This document shows positions 63,948 through 64,000 of a DNA stretch of 64,000 bases, piece by piece. Each line of letters opens with the position of its first letter. Position 1 is the stretch's first letter. This DNA comes from Ga0077530 sp046293075 (GTDB lineage: Bacteria > Pseudomonadota > Alphaproteobacteria > Rhizobiales > Hyphomicrobiaceae). Where the stretch lies: positions 4,158 to 68,157 of the forward strand of contig JBKBPL010000023.1 in assembly GCA_046293075.1 (NCBI GenBank), in the 5' to 3' direction. The position numbers and the translations under genes were made by a program. The notes under the pieces are model-generated. The model saw only the letters and a program-made list of their open reading frames with translations, did no database searches and was not told where the DNA came from.

Positions 63948-64000
63948 GGCGGAACCTCGATTCTGGCCAAGGGGGCAGGCGGCCTGATCCCTCTGGAACT

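Noticed and set aside
1..64000. CRISPR array, prophage or insertion sequence
   Set aside because: No spaced identical repeats with unique spacers, no integrase, transposase or phage structural genes were seen.

Overview
The window is GC-rich and densely coded, and looks chromosomal. It most likely comes from an alphaproteobacterium, probably of the order Hyphomicrobiales. Three things point there: a tRNA-His with no encoded G-1 and a G1:U72 pair; the block MoxR - DUF58 - BatA/DUF4159 - membrane protein next to DUF1285; and small DUF1127 proteins beside alphaproteobacterial-style lepB-rnc-era-recO. No phage, insertion sequence, CRISPR array or rRNA operon was seen.

Bases 1-18300 are rich in sulfur, selenium and thiol chemistry. 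A translationally coupled group (partial gene, GcvH/LbpA-like lipoyl protein, SelD fused to a flavin oxidoreductase) is followed by an HMG-CoA-lyase-like protein that lacks the catalytic Cys. Next is an RND efflux operon led by an ArsR-type regulator with the two-Cys signature of persulfide sensors (SqrR/BigR/YgaV). It diverges from thioredoxin-2 and a DUF2892 membrane protein. Then come a LysR regulator divergent from a TauE/SafE exporter, and a seven-gene minus-strand run: MFS transporter, cysteine synthase fused to glutaredoxin, two DUF1127 proteins, alpha/beta hydrolase, OsmC-like protein, FAD monooxygenase-like protein.

Bases 18691-22737 form a tight operon of a truncated hemoglobin, an adenylate cyclase, a hybrid histidine kinase and an OmpR-type regulator. 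It looks like a heme-gas sensing module with cAMP and phosphorylation outputs, and it is the best candidate here for an undescribed system. A secreted protein with a three-times repeated motif and a DUF2189 membrane protein follow.

Bases 26154-40960 are mostly housekeeping: tRNA-His, Kup potassium uptake, PurA, the MoxR cluster, DUF1285, an M20 amidohydrolase, a hypothetical protein and a P-loop protein. Two large, related imperfect palindromes lie at 40047-40211.

Bases 41169-56229 are a catabolic region: GMC oxidoreductase, amidase, two SDRs, class III CoA-transferase, crotonase, acetamidase/formamidase-like protein, alpha/beta hydrolase, a taurine-type ABC importer (tauABC-like), a class IV aminotransferase and succinate-semialdehyde dehydrogenase. 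It suggests growth on amides, sulfonates or related organic acids; the substrate cannot be read from sequence.

Bases 56364-63947 hold recO, era, rnc and lepB, a CMP-nonulosonate-type cytidylyltransferase facing an unknown protein that may be its glycosyltransferase partner, tRNA-Tyr and an alanine-type aminotransferase.
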